Positions 27,522 through 36,557 of a stretch of DNA of 64,000 nt are shown here, in pieces. Position 1 is the first letter of the stretch, and each line of letters opens with the position of its first letter. This DNA comes from Billgrantia endophytica (GTDB taxonomy: Bacteria > Pseudomonadota > Gammaproteobacteria > Pseudomonadales > Halomonadaceae). The position numbers were made by a program, and so were the translations under genes. The notes beneath the pieces were generated by a model. It saw nothing but the letters and a program-made list of their open reading frames with translations. It made no database searches and was not told the origin of the DNA. The DNA is taken from assembly GCF_002879615.1 (NCBI RefSeq), contig NZ_PNRF01000001.1, forward strand, positions 1 through 64,000, read 5' to 3'.

Positions 27522-28271
27522 TCACAAGTACTTCTTGAAACTGCCCACCGCGATATCCACCACTAATCCGAGCAGCACGGCACTGGGCAGCAGGATCAGC
27601 AATGGATGCACGCTGACCGGCAACGCCAGGTAGATCACCCAGGGCAGTACCGCCAGCGGTATAAGGCTGGCTTTCGCGCGATGGTAGACAAAACCGGACT
27701 CGCGACCGGCGCCGATGCGACGGATGTCCCGGCGGACCAGGCCATCGATCAGGCCGACGAAAGCAGCCATCACGAACAGCGGCAATGTCAGTAGCAGTAC
27801 CAACAGGCGCACGAGGAAGACCAGGACGATGAAGGCCGCGGCGATCAGGTAGCTTTCGAGGTAGACGTAGGTCTGGCTCAGGTAATAGCGCAAATCCCGC
27901 GCCTCGCCGCGGCTGCCTGAGCTGGCCTGCGTCGACGCCTCGCGCATCCAGTCTAGCAATCCTGTTCTGATGAACAGCCAGTCGTGGGCGCGTTCGACGA
28001 TCCGATGCGTGGTACGCCCCGGTTCCTGTATCACGACGCTTTGGGTGAAGTGGCGGGAAAGTTGGATCAGTTCGTCGTCGAGCATGCCTTGCGCGTGGCG
28101 CCATCCCTGGTCCTGCCAGAACAGGTGCATGCCGATGCATTCGATGATGATGCACAGCAGCAGCGATCCGCACAGCACGCCGAAGAGACGCAACGGCAGT
28201 GTGATGACACGGGCGATAAATCCCTGCTGCCGGGCCTGCTGGCGCTGGGCGGCGGAGGCAGGATCAGCCAT
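27522..28271 (-). CDS. Integrating conjugative element membrane protein, TIGR03747/PFL_4697 family
   Basis: A 249-residue inner-membrane protein with a hydrophobic segment near residues 20-45 and two or more further ones in the C-terminal half (LLVLLLTLPLFVMAAFVGLI and PLAVLPWVIYLALPVSV). The order and sequence fit the TIGR03747 protein, which follows traD in PFGI-1-type integrative elements. The ATG at 28271 overlaps the traD stop by eight bases. Its own stop is followed at once by the intron remnant, so it is the last conjugation gene left on this side. Its function in mating is not defined. Confidence 0.82.
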   Translation of the reverse strand: MADPASAAQRQQARQQGFIARVITLPLRLFGVLCGSLLLCIIIECIGMHLFWQDQGWRHAQGMLDDELIQLSRHFTQSVVIQEPGRTTHRIVERAHDWLFIRTGLLDWMREASTQASSGSRGEARDLRYYLSQTYVYLESYLIAAAFIVLVFLVRLLVLLLTLPLFVMAAFVGLIDGLVRRDIRRIGAGRESGFVYHRAKASLIPLAVLPWVIYLALPVSVHPLLILLPSAVLLGLVVDIAVGSFKKYL

Positions 28272-30444
28272 GGTGTGGGCCTGCTGTTGCCGGGGAGGTA
28301 GCCGTACCGACAAGGTGTCTGAAACCGTCGATCAGGTCGTCGGGCAGGGGAGCGTCTTGCAGTCCTGGCAACGCCTGGTTGTTCCACCAGTCGCCGGCCT
28401 CGATAGAGTGCCGGCGCATGGTGGCTGCCATTTCCTGCAAGTCGCGTGGCATGGCCTCGTCGGGGTCGGGGGCCGGCAGTGGCATGCGGATCTTCCACAG
28501 GTTGCCGCCTTCGATGAGGGCGAAGCATTGCCCCTTGGGCAGGCCGACCACGTGAGCCGGTTCGATCAGCGGTACGCTCGAGGTGGAGATGCGGTCCAGG
28601 GTGTTGCTGGTGAAGTCCGTTTTGCCGTGAGGGTCGGAGCTATCGGTAGCGCCGCTCATCAAGGCGGTGGTGTAGACCTCGACCTTGGGCAATTGCTGGG
28701 TCAGTAGCTCGGCCGTGGATGTCTCACGTACGCGCAGCATGAACAGGTTGTTGAAGTTGCCGACGATCTGGCCCGCCTTGGCCCGGTTACCGATGCGCGC
28801 CTCGATATCGCTCAAGGTTTGGGTGTACGCCGTGATCTGCAGCCCGGCGCCGCCGCCCTTGTTGACCATCGGCACGAATTCGTCGCCCAGGAGTTCGTTG
28901 AACTCATCGGCATGGACGTTGATCGGCACCTTGGTGTCGGCTGAGGCACCTGGCAGGCCATCGTCCACACCGAACTTGTAGATGTGCCCGGCCACCGACA
29001 CCAGGTCACTGAACATCGAGTTGCCCACGGCGGCGGCGACCTCGGCGTCCGACAGGGCGTCCAGGCCGACGTAGACCACCGCGCGCTTCCTGATGATCTG
29101 CATCCAGTCGAAGATCGGCCGGGGATCGTCCAGGTCGGAATAGTTCGGTGCCAACAGTTGCGCGGTCTTGCCGGTGGTGAGCTTTTCCAGCAGTGGCAAC
29201 AGGCTCGCCACGATCTTGTCGAAATAGGTGCGGTCATAGCGCACCGCCGAGCGTAGGCCGTCGAGCACTGGGTCGTAGACACGTACCTGGGACAGGTATT
29301 GCTCGATCGCCACCACGCGCTTCTCGCGCCCGATCATGTTGCGGGGCATGTTCTTGTCGTTGAGTGTGGCTTCGAGCTGGACGATCACGTCCCAGGCCTT
29401 GGGGTCGGTCCTGGAGAAGAAGTGCGCCGCGTACTCCATGAACAGCGCGTCGATGTTGATGACGTGGCGCTGGATCAACAGGTAGTCCGGGCGCTGCCCC
29501 AGCTCGACCAAAGCGCGGGCGATGATGTTGACGAAGCGCCAGGCAAACTCCCTAAAAGCAGCGCTGTCGCCTTCGCCTGAGAGTTGTCCGGCGATACGTG
29601 AGGCGACTTCGGAGATCCGCCCGAACCGGCCCACCGCGTTGTAACGTGCCGAGATGTCAGGCCAGCCCAAATGGAAGATATAGAACTCGCCCTCGCGTCC
29701 GGCACGCTTGGCCTCGACGTACATGCGCTTGAGCAGGTCGGCGTCACCCTTCGGATCGAACACGATCACCACTTCGTGCTCGCCAGCGGCGTTCTTGCGC
29801 CGGATATCCTGAGTGATGAACAACTCGGCCAATCGGGTCTTGCCGACCCGGGTGGTACCCAGCACCAGCGAGTGGCCGACGCGCTCACCCAATGGCAAGG
29901 TCACGTCGGTCTCGTGGGGTTCGATGCCGTGCAGTCGGGGCATGCCGCCCACCGGCGGCAAGGGCCGGGTTGGGTTGAGTGGGCTGTCCCAGGCGGTCAG
30001 TCGCGCCAGTGTCGGTAGCGGGGAGGGTGCGAACTCCAGTTGCTCCTCCAGCCGGCGGGCCAGTCGATGGAGCGGGGGAGGCTCGACGTAACGGCGGAAC
30101 TCCGGCCGGTAGGTCTGCATCAGCCGGTGGGTGTGGCGTTGCTCCCAGCGGAAACCGCGACCGATGAACAGCCTTTGCTGGCTGACGGGCACACCCCGGC
30201 TGGTCATCACGTAACGGGGCAGGCGGCGGATGTTGCGGCGGTAGCGCAGGATCGCCAGCGCGTCACGCAGGCGGATGGCACCGAAGGCAAGGAACGTCAG
30301 CGCGCTGCCGACGCCGAGTGATGGGCTTAGCGCGAGCGACCACGGTGCCACCAGGCACAGAAGCGCGGCGATGGCGCAGACCGCCACGGTGTACAGCTCC
30401 ACCGCTGGCCGCAGCAGGACCTCGATCGAGTGCGGTTGGGCCAT
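28264..30444 (-). CDS. traD: Conjugative coupling protein TraD (SXT/TOL-type)
   Basis: The 726-residue type IV coupling ATPase has two N-terminal membrane segments (residues about 12-60). The Walker A site is LGTTRVGKTRLAELF, close to residue 180. The Walker B-like region is EVVIVFDPKGDADL, and INVHADEFNELLGDEF is a further conserved ATPase motif. It would bring relaxase-bound DNA to the mating channel at the inner membrane. It lies in the order PilL, TIGR03759, SLT, TIGR03765, TraD, TIGR03747, which matches PFGI-1/ICEclc-type elements. Intact by length, but most of the other transfer genes are absent from the window. Confidence 0.9.
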   Translation of the reverse strand: MAQPHSIEVLLRPAVELYTVAVCAIAALLCLVAPWSLALSPSLGVGSALTFLAFGAIRLRDALAILRYRRNIRRLPRYVMTSRGVPVSQQRLFIGRGFRWEQRHTHRLMQTYRPEFRRYVEPPPLHRLARRLEEQLEFAPSPLPTLARLTAWDSPLNPTRPLPPVGGMPRLHGIEPHETDVTLPLGERVGHSLVLGTTRVGKTRLAELFITQDIRRKNAAGEHEVVIVFDPKGDADLLKRMYVEAKRAGREGEFYIFHLGWPDISARYNAVGRFGRISEVASRIAGQLSGEGDSAAFREFAWRFVNIIARALVELGQRPDYLLIQRHVINIDALFMEYAAHFFSRTDPKAWDVIVQLEATLNDKNMPRNMIGREKRVVAIEQYLSQVRVYDPVLDGLRSAVRYDRTYFDKIVASLLPLLEKLTTGKTAQLLAPNYSDLDDPRPIFDWMQIIRKRAVVYVGLDALSDAEVAAAVGNSMFSDLVSVAGHIYKFGVDDGLPGASADTKVPINVHADEFNELLGDEFVPMVNKGGGAGLQITAYTQTLSDIEARIGNRAKAGQIVGNFNNLFMLRVRETSTAELLTQQLPKVEVYTTALMSGATDSSDPHGKTDFTSNTLDRISTSSVPLIEPAHVVGLPKGQCFALIEGGNLWKIRMPLPAPDPDEAMPRDLQEMAATMRRHSIEAGDWWNNQALPGLQDAPLPDDLIDGFRHLVGTATSPATAGPHHG

Positions 30445-30454
30445 GGGGCATGCA

Positions 30455-31000
30455 TCACTGCTCGATGCCGGTGGCGGTGATCAACACTGGGTAATGGTGC
30501 AGCCCCAGGCGTGCGGCCAGGTCGTCGCCGGCGACCGGTGAGAGCGTCAGGCCAGAGGCTGAGCGGCGTAGCGCCTCCAGTTCCGCCTGGGATTCGACAT
30601 TGACCACCAGCCCCACGGCGCCCAGTTCGCGCAAGATAGGCAAGCGCTGTTCGAGCCAGGCGTGCGAGCGGTCATCGCTTCCCACCAGAAACAGCGGCGT
30701 CAATCCCGGCGCCTGGATGACACGGCGTTGTACGACGCCCGGTGACAACGACACCGAGCGCACTGGTAGCATGTCGGCTTCATTACCCCCTTCGCTGGGC
30801 CTGGCAGGTGCCGATACTTGTGGTGGCGTCGCTGGTGGTGGGCTATCGGGCTGCGGGTTCAGGGCCTGGTAGTAAGGCAGGGCCGAGGCGCCGCCGTGAT
30901 CTTCGACCACGATCAAGGGCGGATCTGCTGAGGCCGGCAGGGTGAGCCAGGCCAGCAGCAGTCCGACGAACAGGCGGGGTATGCGAACATAGGGGGTCAT
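30455..31000 (-). CDS. Integrating conjugative element protein, TIGR03765/PFL_4695 family
   Basis: The 181-residue protein has a signal peptide (LFVGLLLAWLTLPASADPPL) followed by a Pro-rich linker and a compact C-terminal domain (PLFLVGSDDRSHAWLEQRLPI ... LGAVGLVVNVESQAELEAL). This fits the ICE family TIGR03765, periplasmic and of unknown role. It overlaps the SLT gene by four bases and traD starts 10 bases after its stop. Family recognition is by position and general similarity. Confidence 0.78.
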   Translation of the reverse strand: MTPYVRIPRLFVGLLLAWLTLPASADPPLIVVEDHGGASALPYYQALNPQPDSPPPATPPQVSAPARPSEGGNEADMLPVRSVSLSPGVVQRRVIQAPGLTPLFLVGSDDRSHAWLEQRLPILRELGAVGLVVNVESQAELEALRRSASGLTLSPVAGDDLAARLGLHHYPVLITATGIEQ

Positions 31001-31614
31001 GGTGGGTGTGCCTCTTGGGTGGCGGTGATTTGCCTGCCGAGTACGCGCTCGAGGTGCTGGCCGACACTGCGGCGGTAGCGCGCGGCGGGCTCGCCGCCCG
31101 CCGGACGGTGGTAGCGCCCCACCGCCAGCAGCCAGTCGCCGCCGGGGGTGTGCTGCTCGCGCAGGATCTCGGCGGCAATGGCGAGGTTGCGATAGGGATC
31201 GAGCAGGTCGCAGGGTTCGTCGTAACGCCCGCGCTGGTAGCCAAGGTTGATCTGTCCCAGCCCGGCGTCGATGCGGGTCGTTGGCACCTCGTGCAGGGCG
31301 TCGTGCAATCCGGCGCAGGCGTCGCCACGGGTGGCGAAGCGCTGCGGATTACCGGCGACGTTGAGGGTCCAGGGCCAGGGGAGGATGCGGCCCCGGATGG
31401 TGGTGCCGCTCTCTTGCAGGGCAACGGCATAGAGTACCGCCGATGGCACGCCGGCCCGGTACGCGGACAGTTGATAGGCTGGCGGCGGCACTTCTCCGAT
31501 GGAGGCTTGCGCGCCGGGCGGCGAAGCGCCGGCACCCCCGGCCAACAGTGCCCCCGCCAGCAGTAGTCCGAGGCGAGTCAACCAATGGAGGTGAGCCGCT
31601 ATTGCCGCTGCCAT
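30997..31614 (-). CDS. Lytic transglycosylase (SLT domain) of the conjugation module
   Basis: A 205-residue secreted protein with a signal peptide (LGLLLAGALLAGGAGASP). The SLT domain has the catalytic Glu in VLYAVALQESGTT, then the conserved IDAGLGQINLGYQ and AVGRYHRP stretches. Such enzymes open peptidoglycan to let a conjugation channel or pilus pass, equivalent to VirB1 or PilT-type helpers. The gene overlaps both neighbours and is part of one operon on the minus strand. Confidence 0.87.
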   Translation of the reverse strand: MAAAIAAHLHWLTRLGLLLAGALLAGGAGASPPGAQASIGEVPPPAYQLSAYRAGVPSAVLYAVALQESGTTIRGRILPWPWTLNVAGNPQRFATRGDACAGLHDALHEVPTTRIDAGLGQINLGYQRGRYDEPCDLLDPYRNLAIAAEILREQHTPGGDWLLAVGRYHRPAGGEPAARYRRSVGQHLERVLGRQITATQEAHPP

Positions 31615-32354
31615 TGCCCATCCACCTCGTGTACCACGGCCGGCAACTCACCCGGCAGTCCAAGCGACAGCCAGCGCCCGCCATCGTGATTGAGCGTAAT
31701 TGTGCCAGTGCGCACCCGGGCCGGGTCGATGCCGACCCGCGAGGCCCAGTGGCGGATGTGGGCGTCGTCCTGGCGGCTGCCGACCATGTAGATGTCGATC
31801 TCGGTACGGTCGGCGTGCAGTCGTTGGACGAGTTGGTCGCAGGCGGTACAGGCGTCCCTGACGAACACGGCGGCGCGCTGGGCACCGGCATCGGGCGTGG
31901 CGAGGGCGGCGCTGGGCAGCTCGACCCGTGGCATGTCGGGGTGCAGGCGCTGCCAGGCAGCGTCGTAGGCACGTTGATAGCTCAAAAGTTTCTCGACGCG
32001 CCGGGCCTCGGCCTGAACCTGCAGTTCGGCGTAGCGGCGGCGTTCCTCGTCGGAGCGGGCTTCGATACCGAGCGCGGTCAGGGGATCCAGGTCGGGCGAG
32101 TAGACGCCGATCGGCCCCTGCATCAGCTCCCGGTAGCGTGCCCATTCCTCGGTGCTCAGTCCCCAGTCCTGTGCCAGGCGTTCGTCGTCGTGAACCTCGG
32201 CGGTCTGCCGGATCTGGCTGTGGGTGGTGTGGTCGTCGGCTTCGGTGGTGTGCTGAGCGGAGGCAGGGGCGGTGCCCAGGGCCAGGCTGGCGATGGCCGA
32301 CAGAAGCAGAGGACGAAGAGAAGGGCGGTGCGTCATCATGGTTGGCACGCTCAT
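31599..32354 (-). CDS. Integrating conjugative element protein, TIGR03759 family
   Basis: The 251-residue exported protein has a signal peptide ending near ALGTAPASAQ. A WGLSTEEWARYRELMQGPIG segment is the family hallmark. A thioredoxin-like C-terminal half follows, with a Cys pair in FVRDACTACDQLVQRL. The ATG at 32354 overlaps the PilL-like stop by four bases; a start two codons into a second Met group is possible. It sits between pilL and SLT genes as in PFGI-1. Periplasmic, precise function unknown. Confidence 0.82.
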   Translation of the reverse strand: MSVPTMMTHRPSLRPLLLSAIASLALGTAPASAQHTTEADDHTTHSQIRQTAEVHDDERLAQDWGLSTEEWARYRELMQGPIGVYSPDLDPLTALGIEARSDEERRRYAELQVQAEARRVEKLLSYQRAYDAAWQRLHPDMPRVELPSAALATPDAGAQRAAVFVRDACTACDQLVQRLHADRTEIDIYMVGSRQDDAHIRHWASRVGIDPARVRTGTITLNHDGGRWLSLGLPGELPAVVHEVDGQWQRQ

Positions 32355-32992
32355 GGCACCACCTCGTCCAGCAGCGTGGTGGATGCCGGCGTCTCGGGAG
32401 CCTTGCCTGTGGTTCCGGGCGTGCGCACCCGGGCATCGTTGTCGGTTACTGCGCCGCACCTTGATACGGGGGTAAAGCACACGCGCCGGGCCGCTTCATC
32501 GACGTGCAGATCCCAGGCCGGGCCGGCCAGAGTCGCCAGGGCGTCATGCAGCATTAGGGGGCCAAGTTGGTAATGCGCCGCCGGCAGCGGCAATGCCTGG
32601 AGATCGTCCGCCGTGCCGGCGCAGAGCCGGTAGCCGGTACGTCGCAGCACATGGCGCAGCGCATCACCGACGGTGGCGTGCGAGGTGTTGGGAATGGCGA
32701 CATTGATGACTTGCAGCAGCAAGTCATGCTGGGCGGCGGACGGGGCGAGCTCGACCAGGGTGTAGCGGCCGTAGCGGGCTACTGGAATCAGTTTCGGTGT
32801 GAGTGTTGGTGCCAGGCTGGCCGGCGCTTCAGGCACTTCTCTGGACAGTTCTTCAAGTGGTTCAGCTAGCGGTGGAGGCTCCGTCGTGACGCATCCAGAC
32901 GCCAAGGCTGCAGCCAGTATCAGGCTGACAGCGGGCAGGCTCCCACCCAGGCGCAAGGGACAGAGGAAGTGATGTGGCCGGAGCTGTGGCAT
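32351..32992 (-). CDS. pilL: PilL N-terminal-like lipoprotein (TIGR03748)
   Basis: A 213-residue protein with a lipoprotein signal: a hydrophobic segment ending LAAALASGC, with Cys as the lipidation site. The folded part (YTLVELAPSAAQHDLLLQVI, VGDALRHVLRRTGYRLC) matches the TIGR03748/PilL N-domain of integrative elements, which belongs to their type IV pilus system. It is the first gene of the remaining conjugation operon. Upstream, 32993-33318 probably carries the promoter. Confidence 0.8.
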   Translation of the reverse strand: MPQLRPHHFLCPLRLGGSLPAVSLILAAALASGCVTTEPPPLAEPLEELSREVPEAPASLAPTLTPKLIPVARYGRYTLVELAPSAAQHDLLLQVINVAIPNTSHATVGDALRHVLRRTGYRLCAGTADDLQALPLPAAHYQLGPLMLHDALATLAGPAWDLHVDEAARRVCFTPVSRCGAVTDNDARVRTPGTTGKAPETPASTTLLDEVVP

Positions 32993-33318
32993 GCGTCACG
33001 GTTCCCAGGAAGATGGAACCGTAACCTTCGCAACCGATGGCCATCTCTGCTGTAAACAATCGGCACCAACAGGTCACCTGATTGATGTGAGGAGGCGCCA
33101 ATAGCGGTACGTGATCACGCAAAAGTTATTCGATATTCCCTACTGGAGCCGGACCGGATCTGATGGACATGGCATTGCAGTGCCTGAAAGCTTTCATAGG
33201 TTGCCATCAGAAGCCTTTCGTACTCACAGAATTTCGGTCAAGTTCATATCAGGGTGGTGGTGCTCATGACGATGGTTTCCTAGAGATGGCACACCCTCCC
33301 GGTACTCGTCCTGGCAGA
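32993..33318. other. Gap between conjugation operon and integrase
   Basis: About 325 bases with no supported gene. A promoter for the minus-strand pilL-like operon is expected at its left side. No clear hairpin terminator for the integrase gene was seen. Confidence 0.4.
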
Positions 33319-35133
33319 TCAACAAATCGAGCTGCAGACCATATGTGCAACCACATGCAGGTTTTCGGATGTCACCGCTTCGATGGGCGGAACACCCCCC
33401 AACAGGTCATACGGTTGTAGGAGTGCATGGTAGATCTGCCATGAGTCGACACTACGGACCGTCTGTTTGAGCACGGCCTGAACCAAACGGCGCTTGAGCG
33501 GGTCGAGCTGCCAATCCGGAACTCGCTGCCCTCGATTCCCCAGACTGATCGACAGCAAGTTACCGGCCTGGATCTCGTAGGTGATCCATCGCCGCGATTT
33601 TCCTGCTAGTTTGGCGTACTCGGATACTGGCAGGTTGTGGGGCGCCTCCAGGATGTCAAGCAGGATCATCCGTTCGCGCTGGGCGTTGGAGATGGTCGGT
33701 TCCGTCTTGGGGGGACGTACGGCGGACAGTCGTTGAACCGGGACAGGCACTTGCGATGGCGCCTCTTGGGGCTTGGACAGCACCAAGGTCGGCGTCACGG
33801 CAATCGATGGCGGTCCCTGCCTGTTCGGTTCTTCAGCGGCCACCGGGACATCCTCCAGGCGGATGGTCAGGAGGTCGCTGGCCGCTTTGACCTGGCCTTG
33901 CTCGAACAGATCCAGCCTGTCGGCCCAGTCCTGCATCATGCGGCGGCGCTGCTCGACGTACTTGGCATGGTTGTAGGTCCTTCGGACCTGGTTCGGATCG
34001 ACGTGGGAGAGCTGCGCATCGACCCACTTCTCGGGATAACCGAACTCGTGCAGCGCGGTCGAGATGGTGGCGCGGATGCCATGGCCTGTCAGCCGGCCGT
34101 CGTATCCCAAGCGCTTCAACGCATGATTGAGGGTGTTCTCGCTGATGCGCTTCTTCAGATCCTTCGCTCCGGGGAACAGATACTTCTGCGCGGGCTTCAT
34201 TCGGTCGAGCATGTGCCGAACGATCTCCATCGCCTGCGCCGACAGCGGCACGATGTATGGCGGGATGTCTTCCGTCCGCAGGTTCTCCTTCTGCATCTTC
34301 AGCTCCAGCTGCTTCACCACATCCGGCGGGATGATCCACAAGCCGTCATCAAGGTGGAACTGGTCCGGCGTCGCCAGTCGCAGCTCGCCGGTCCGTACCC
34401 CGGTCAGGAACAGCATCCGCACGCCGAGTTGGGTCTGCAGTCGGCCGGGGTACTTGCGCAGCAGGCGCAGGAACTCGGGCAACTCGGGTATGCGCAGGAA
34501 GGGGTTATGGCGCACGGGTGGCTGGGGCATGGCGACAACGTCCAGGTCCGAGGCCGGGTTACGTTCCAGGTCGGGCACGACCACCAGGGCGTACCGAAAC
34601 AACTGGTTAAGCCAGGTGCGCACCTTCTCGGCCACCGACGGCGCGCCGCGCTTCTCGATGCGACCGACGACCTCGAGCAGGTCGGCACGGGTGATGTCGT
34701 GGATCGACCGTCTGCGCAGTGCCGGCAGTACGTCGTTTCCAAAGATGCGAGGGATCAGCGAGAGCGAGGTTTGCCGTCCCTTCTTGAGGCGACCCCGTTC
34801 GCGAAACTTGAACCACTTCTCGTAGACCGCCTCGAAGGTGCTCTGCTCAGCCTGGGTGGCGATGCGCCGATCCTTCACGCGCTGACTCTGGGGGTTGATG
34901 TCCTTGGCCACGAGCGCCCGCGCCTCGTGGCGGCGGGTGCGGGCTTCGCGCAGGCTGATCTCTGGATAGGTCCCGAGGGACATTCGCTTCTGCCGCCCCA
35001 GCCAGGTGTAGCGGAAATGCCAGGACTTCGTGCCCGTGGCCGAGACAGCCAACGAGAGACCGTCGAAGTCCGGGAGGGTATAGTCCTTTCCGGTGGCCTT
35101 GGCTTGCCGGACGACCATGTCAGTGAGTGCCAT
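33319..35133 (-). CDS. int: Tyrosine site-specific integrase of a tRNA-Gly island, with long C-terminal extension
   Basis: The 604-residue recombinase has an N-terminal DUF4102 arm-binding domain (residues about 1-90), a core-binding domain (about 100-200) and a catalytic domain with Arg247 (TGVRTGE), His351 and Arg354 (HGIRAT), His377 (LSHVD) and nucleophile Tyr387 (RRTYNHAKY). After residue 420 a linker leads to an extra domain (about 490-600) resembling the Xre/MbcA/ParS toxin-binding fold (LLQPYDLLGGVPPIEAV). Length and build resemble ICEclc IntB13, which also uses tRNA-Gly. It reads away from the tRNA, 223 bases from its 3' end. Confidence 0.9.
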   Translation of the reverse strand: MALTDMVVRQAKATGKDYTLPDFDGLSLAVSATGTKSWHFRYTWLGRQKRMSLGTYPEISLREARTRRHEARALVAKDINPQSQRVKDRRIATQAEQSTFEAVYEKWFKFRERGRLKKGRQTSLSLIPRIFGNDVLPALRRRSIHDITRADLLEVVGRIEKRGAPSVAEKVRTWLNQLFRYALVVVPDLERNPASDLDVVAMPQPPVRHNPFLRIPELPEFLRLLRKYPGRLQTQLGVRMLFLTGVRTGELRLATPDQFHLDDGLWIIPPDVVKQLELKMQKENLRTEDIPPYIVPLSAQAMEIVRHMLDRMKPAQKYLFPGAKDLKKRISENTLNHALKRLGYDGRLTGHGIRATISTALHEFGYPEKWVDAQLSHVDPNQVRRTYNHAKYVEQRRRMMQDWADRLDLFEQGQVKAASDLLTIRLEDVPVAAEEPNRQGPPSIAVTPTLVLSKPQEAPSQVPVPVQRLSAVRPPKTEPTISNAQRERMILLDILEAPHNLPVSEYAKLAGKSRRWITYEIQAGNLLSISLGNRGQRVPDWQLDPLKRRLVQAVLKQTVRSVDSWQIYHALLQPYDLLGGVPPIEAVTSENLHVVAHMVCSSIC

Positions 35134-35355
35134 GTCTGCTCCTGAACAGAGTCAGGAGTCAGATGCTCATCCCATCGCTCGCTCGGCTCCAGCGACAATC
35201 CGGGCTCGAACCCAACCGCTTAGATGGACTACTGGATGGACTAATCTAGTCCAGCAGTGGGTGGATTTCAGTGAATATCACTGGACGACTGTCTGGAAAA
35301 AATTCTTTGATGACAGTGGATTATGGAGCTCGGTGGATTTCCATGGAAGCTGGGC

Positions 35356-35385
35356 TGGAGCGGGTGAAGGGAATCGAACCCTCGT
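35356..35385 (-). other. Probable attachment site (tRNA 3' end)
   Basis: Tyrosine integrases of this type recombine at the 3' end of the tRNA gene, and the integrase lies directly beside it. I looked for a second copy of the tRNA 3' end leftward to position 1 and saw none, so the other att site is probably outside the window. The core length is not defined. Confidence 0.55.
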
Positions 35386-35429
35386 CTTAAGCTTGGGAAG
35401 CTTCTGCTCTGCCATTGAGCTACACCCGC
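35356..35429 (-). tRNA. glyU: tRNA-Gly(CCC)
   Basis: Reading leftward, the acceptor stem is GCGGGTG paired with CACCCGC, the anticodon loop is TTCCCAA (anticodon CCC), the T arm is AGGGTTCGATTCCCT, and CCA is encoded at the 3' end (35356-35358). The sequence closely resembles E. coli tRNA-Gly(CCC). It is intact although the island integrated at its 3' end. Confidence 0.95.
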
Positions 35430-35898
35430 GACAGGTTTTCGATAGTAAACTCAATGTTTTAGCTGACGCAAGCTGTCTCGCGCTTTTTCACCGACAAGTG
35501 ATTGTTTCTGCCGTTTTTTCGCGTGTTGCCATTGGGCGGGGGATGGCAGCCGTCCGTGTTTGATGCGCCGCCTGGCGTGCGGTGAAGAAAAATCGGTGGT
35601 CAAGTGAGAACTTTTTCCTTTCCTGCTGTCCTATGGAGTACAGACAACAGCGCGATGGCAGTCGCTAATACTGTTGTTCTGGCTCGCAGTTTCGATCTTG
35701 CCGCCCATGGTTCCATGTGGCGGCTTTCTTTTTGTGCGTCACCCTTTTTGTGTGTCACTGAGAGCTGACGACTGTTGCCGGCACGCCTGAAGAACACGCC
35801 TGCCAGGAAGAGCGGGTGCCGGCGCGGCACTGGGTCCGGCAAGGTGACCGGGTGCGGTTGTCGAGACAGGGGCGATTCGTTGCAACGGGTCTCGTGGA
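35430..35898. other. Gap between tRNA-Gly and CBS gene
   Basis: The tRNA promoter must lie at the left end of this 469-base gap. A 100-codon minus frame at 35600-35902 is not convincing: basic, no family, overlapping the CBS stop. A hairpin with T-run at 35700-35734 suggests a plus-strand transcript ends here. Confidence 0.5.
35700..35734 (+). terminator. Rho-independent terminator, orphan
   Basis: GCCGCC and GGCGGC arms with an inner ATGG/CCAT pairing form a hairpin that is followed by TTTCTTTTT. No plus-strand coding gene precedes it, so it may end a small RNA. Confidence 0.6.
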
Positions 35899-36306
35899 TC
35901 AACTATGCCGCATACGGAGCACTGCGATCAACACGTCACGACGGGTCACGATACCAATCAACCGCTCCTGTTCGACAACCGGGAAGACCTTGGGTTTTGC
36001 GCCCAGCATTTCCTGGGCCAGGTCCGTGATGCTCTTGTTGGGCGAGACGGCCAATACCTCGTGACGCATCAGCTCTCTAACCAGTGGCGCTTCGTCATTG
36101 AGATAGGCGCTTTCCAGCAGCTTTCCCAGCACATCCTGCTCCGAGATGAATCCGATGAGGTGATCTTTCTTGTCGACGACCGGTACGCCAGGCAGTCGGT
36201 GCAGGGCCAAGCCTTCGGCCAGGGTGCGAACCGAGGCGTCTCCAGTGACCCGGTAGCAGTCGCGGGACATGATATCGCGAACGATGGTAGGGGCTTTGTC
36301 GTGCAT
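35899..36306 (-). CDS. CBS-domain protein
   Basis: The 135-residue cytoplasmic protein consists of two CBS motifs: VRDIMSRDCYRVTGDASVRT with GFISEQDVLGKL, and VRELMRHEVLAVSPNKSITD with GIVTRRDVLIAVL. A CBS pair forms a Bateman module that binds adenosyl ligands such as AMP or ATP. AAGGAGG lies before the ATG at 36306, so an upstream start at 36345 is unlikely. It stands alone, and its partner is unknown. The gene is core-like in composition and lies just outside the island. Confidence 0.9.
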   Translation of the reverse strand: MHDKAPTIVRDIMSRDCYRVTGDASVRTLAEGLALHRLPGVPVVDKKDHLIGFISEQDVLGKLLESAYLNDEAPLVRELMRHEVLAVSPNKSITDLAQEMLGAKPKVFPVVEQERLIGIVTRRDVLIAVLRMRHS

Positions 36307-36557
36307 GAAACTGCCTCCTTGTCCGAATGGTTCAGAGCATGTCATGCGTTAAGCATAGACGAGCGGCACGCAGGGAAGGGGCTTTGCCAACACTTTTTCC
36401 AACGTTGCTATAGCGTTGCGCAGGAACCCGCCTCCAGAGTCCGACTCCAATACCTATACTGGACTGGCGCTACCCGAAGCGTATGCGGACCTTCGAACGA
36501 AGGGTCCTGCTGGAATGGATCGCTGATGGATGGAGAAAGGTCGCAGAGGAATTGTCA

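Noticed and set aside
28067..28528. Long alternative frames across the conjugation genes
   Set aside because: They are GC-rich shadows of traD and the TIGR03747-type gene; the Arg/Pro/His-rich composition is typical of wrong frames.
1..35000. Second attachment site within the window
   Set aside because: No copy of the tRNA-Gly 3' end was found by eye left of 35356; probably outside the window.
35600..35902. 100-codon minus frame next to the CBS gene
   Set aside because: Basic, unstructured composition, overlaps the CBS stop and the orphan terminator; no family.
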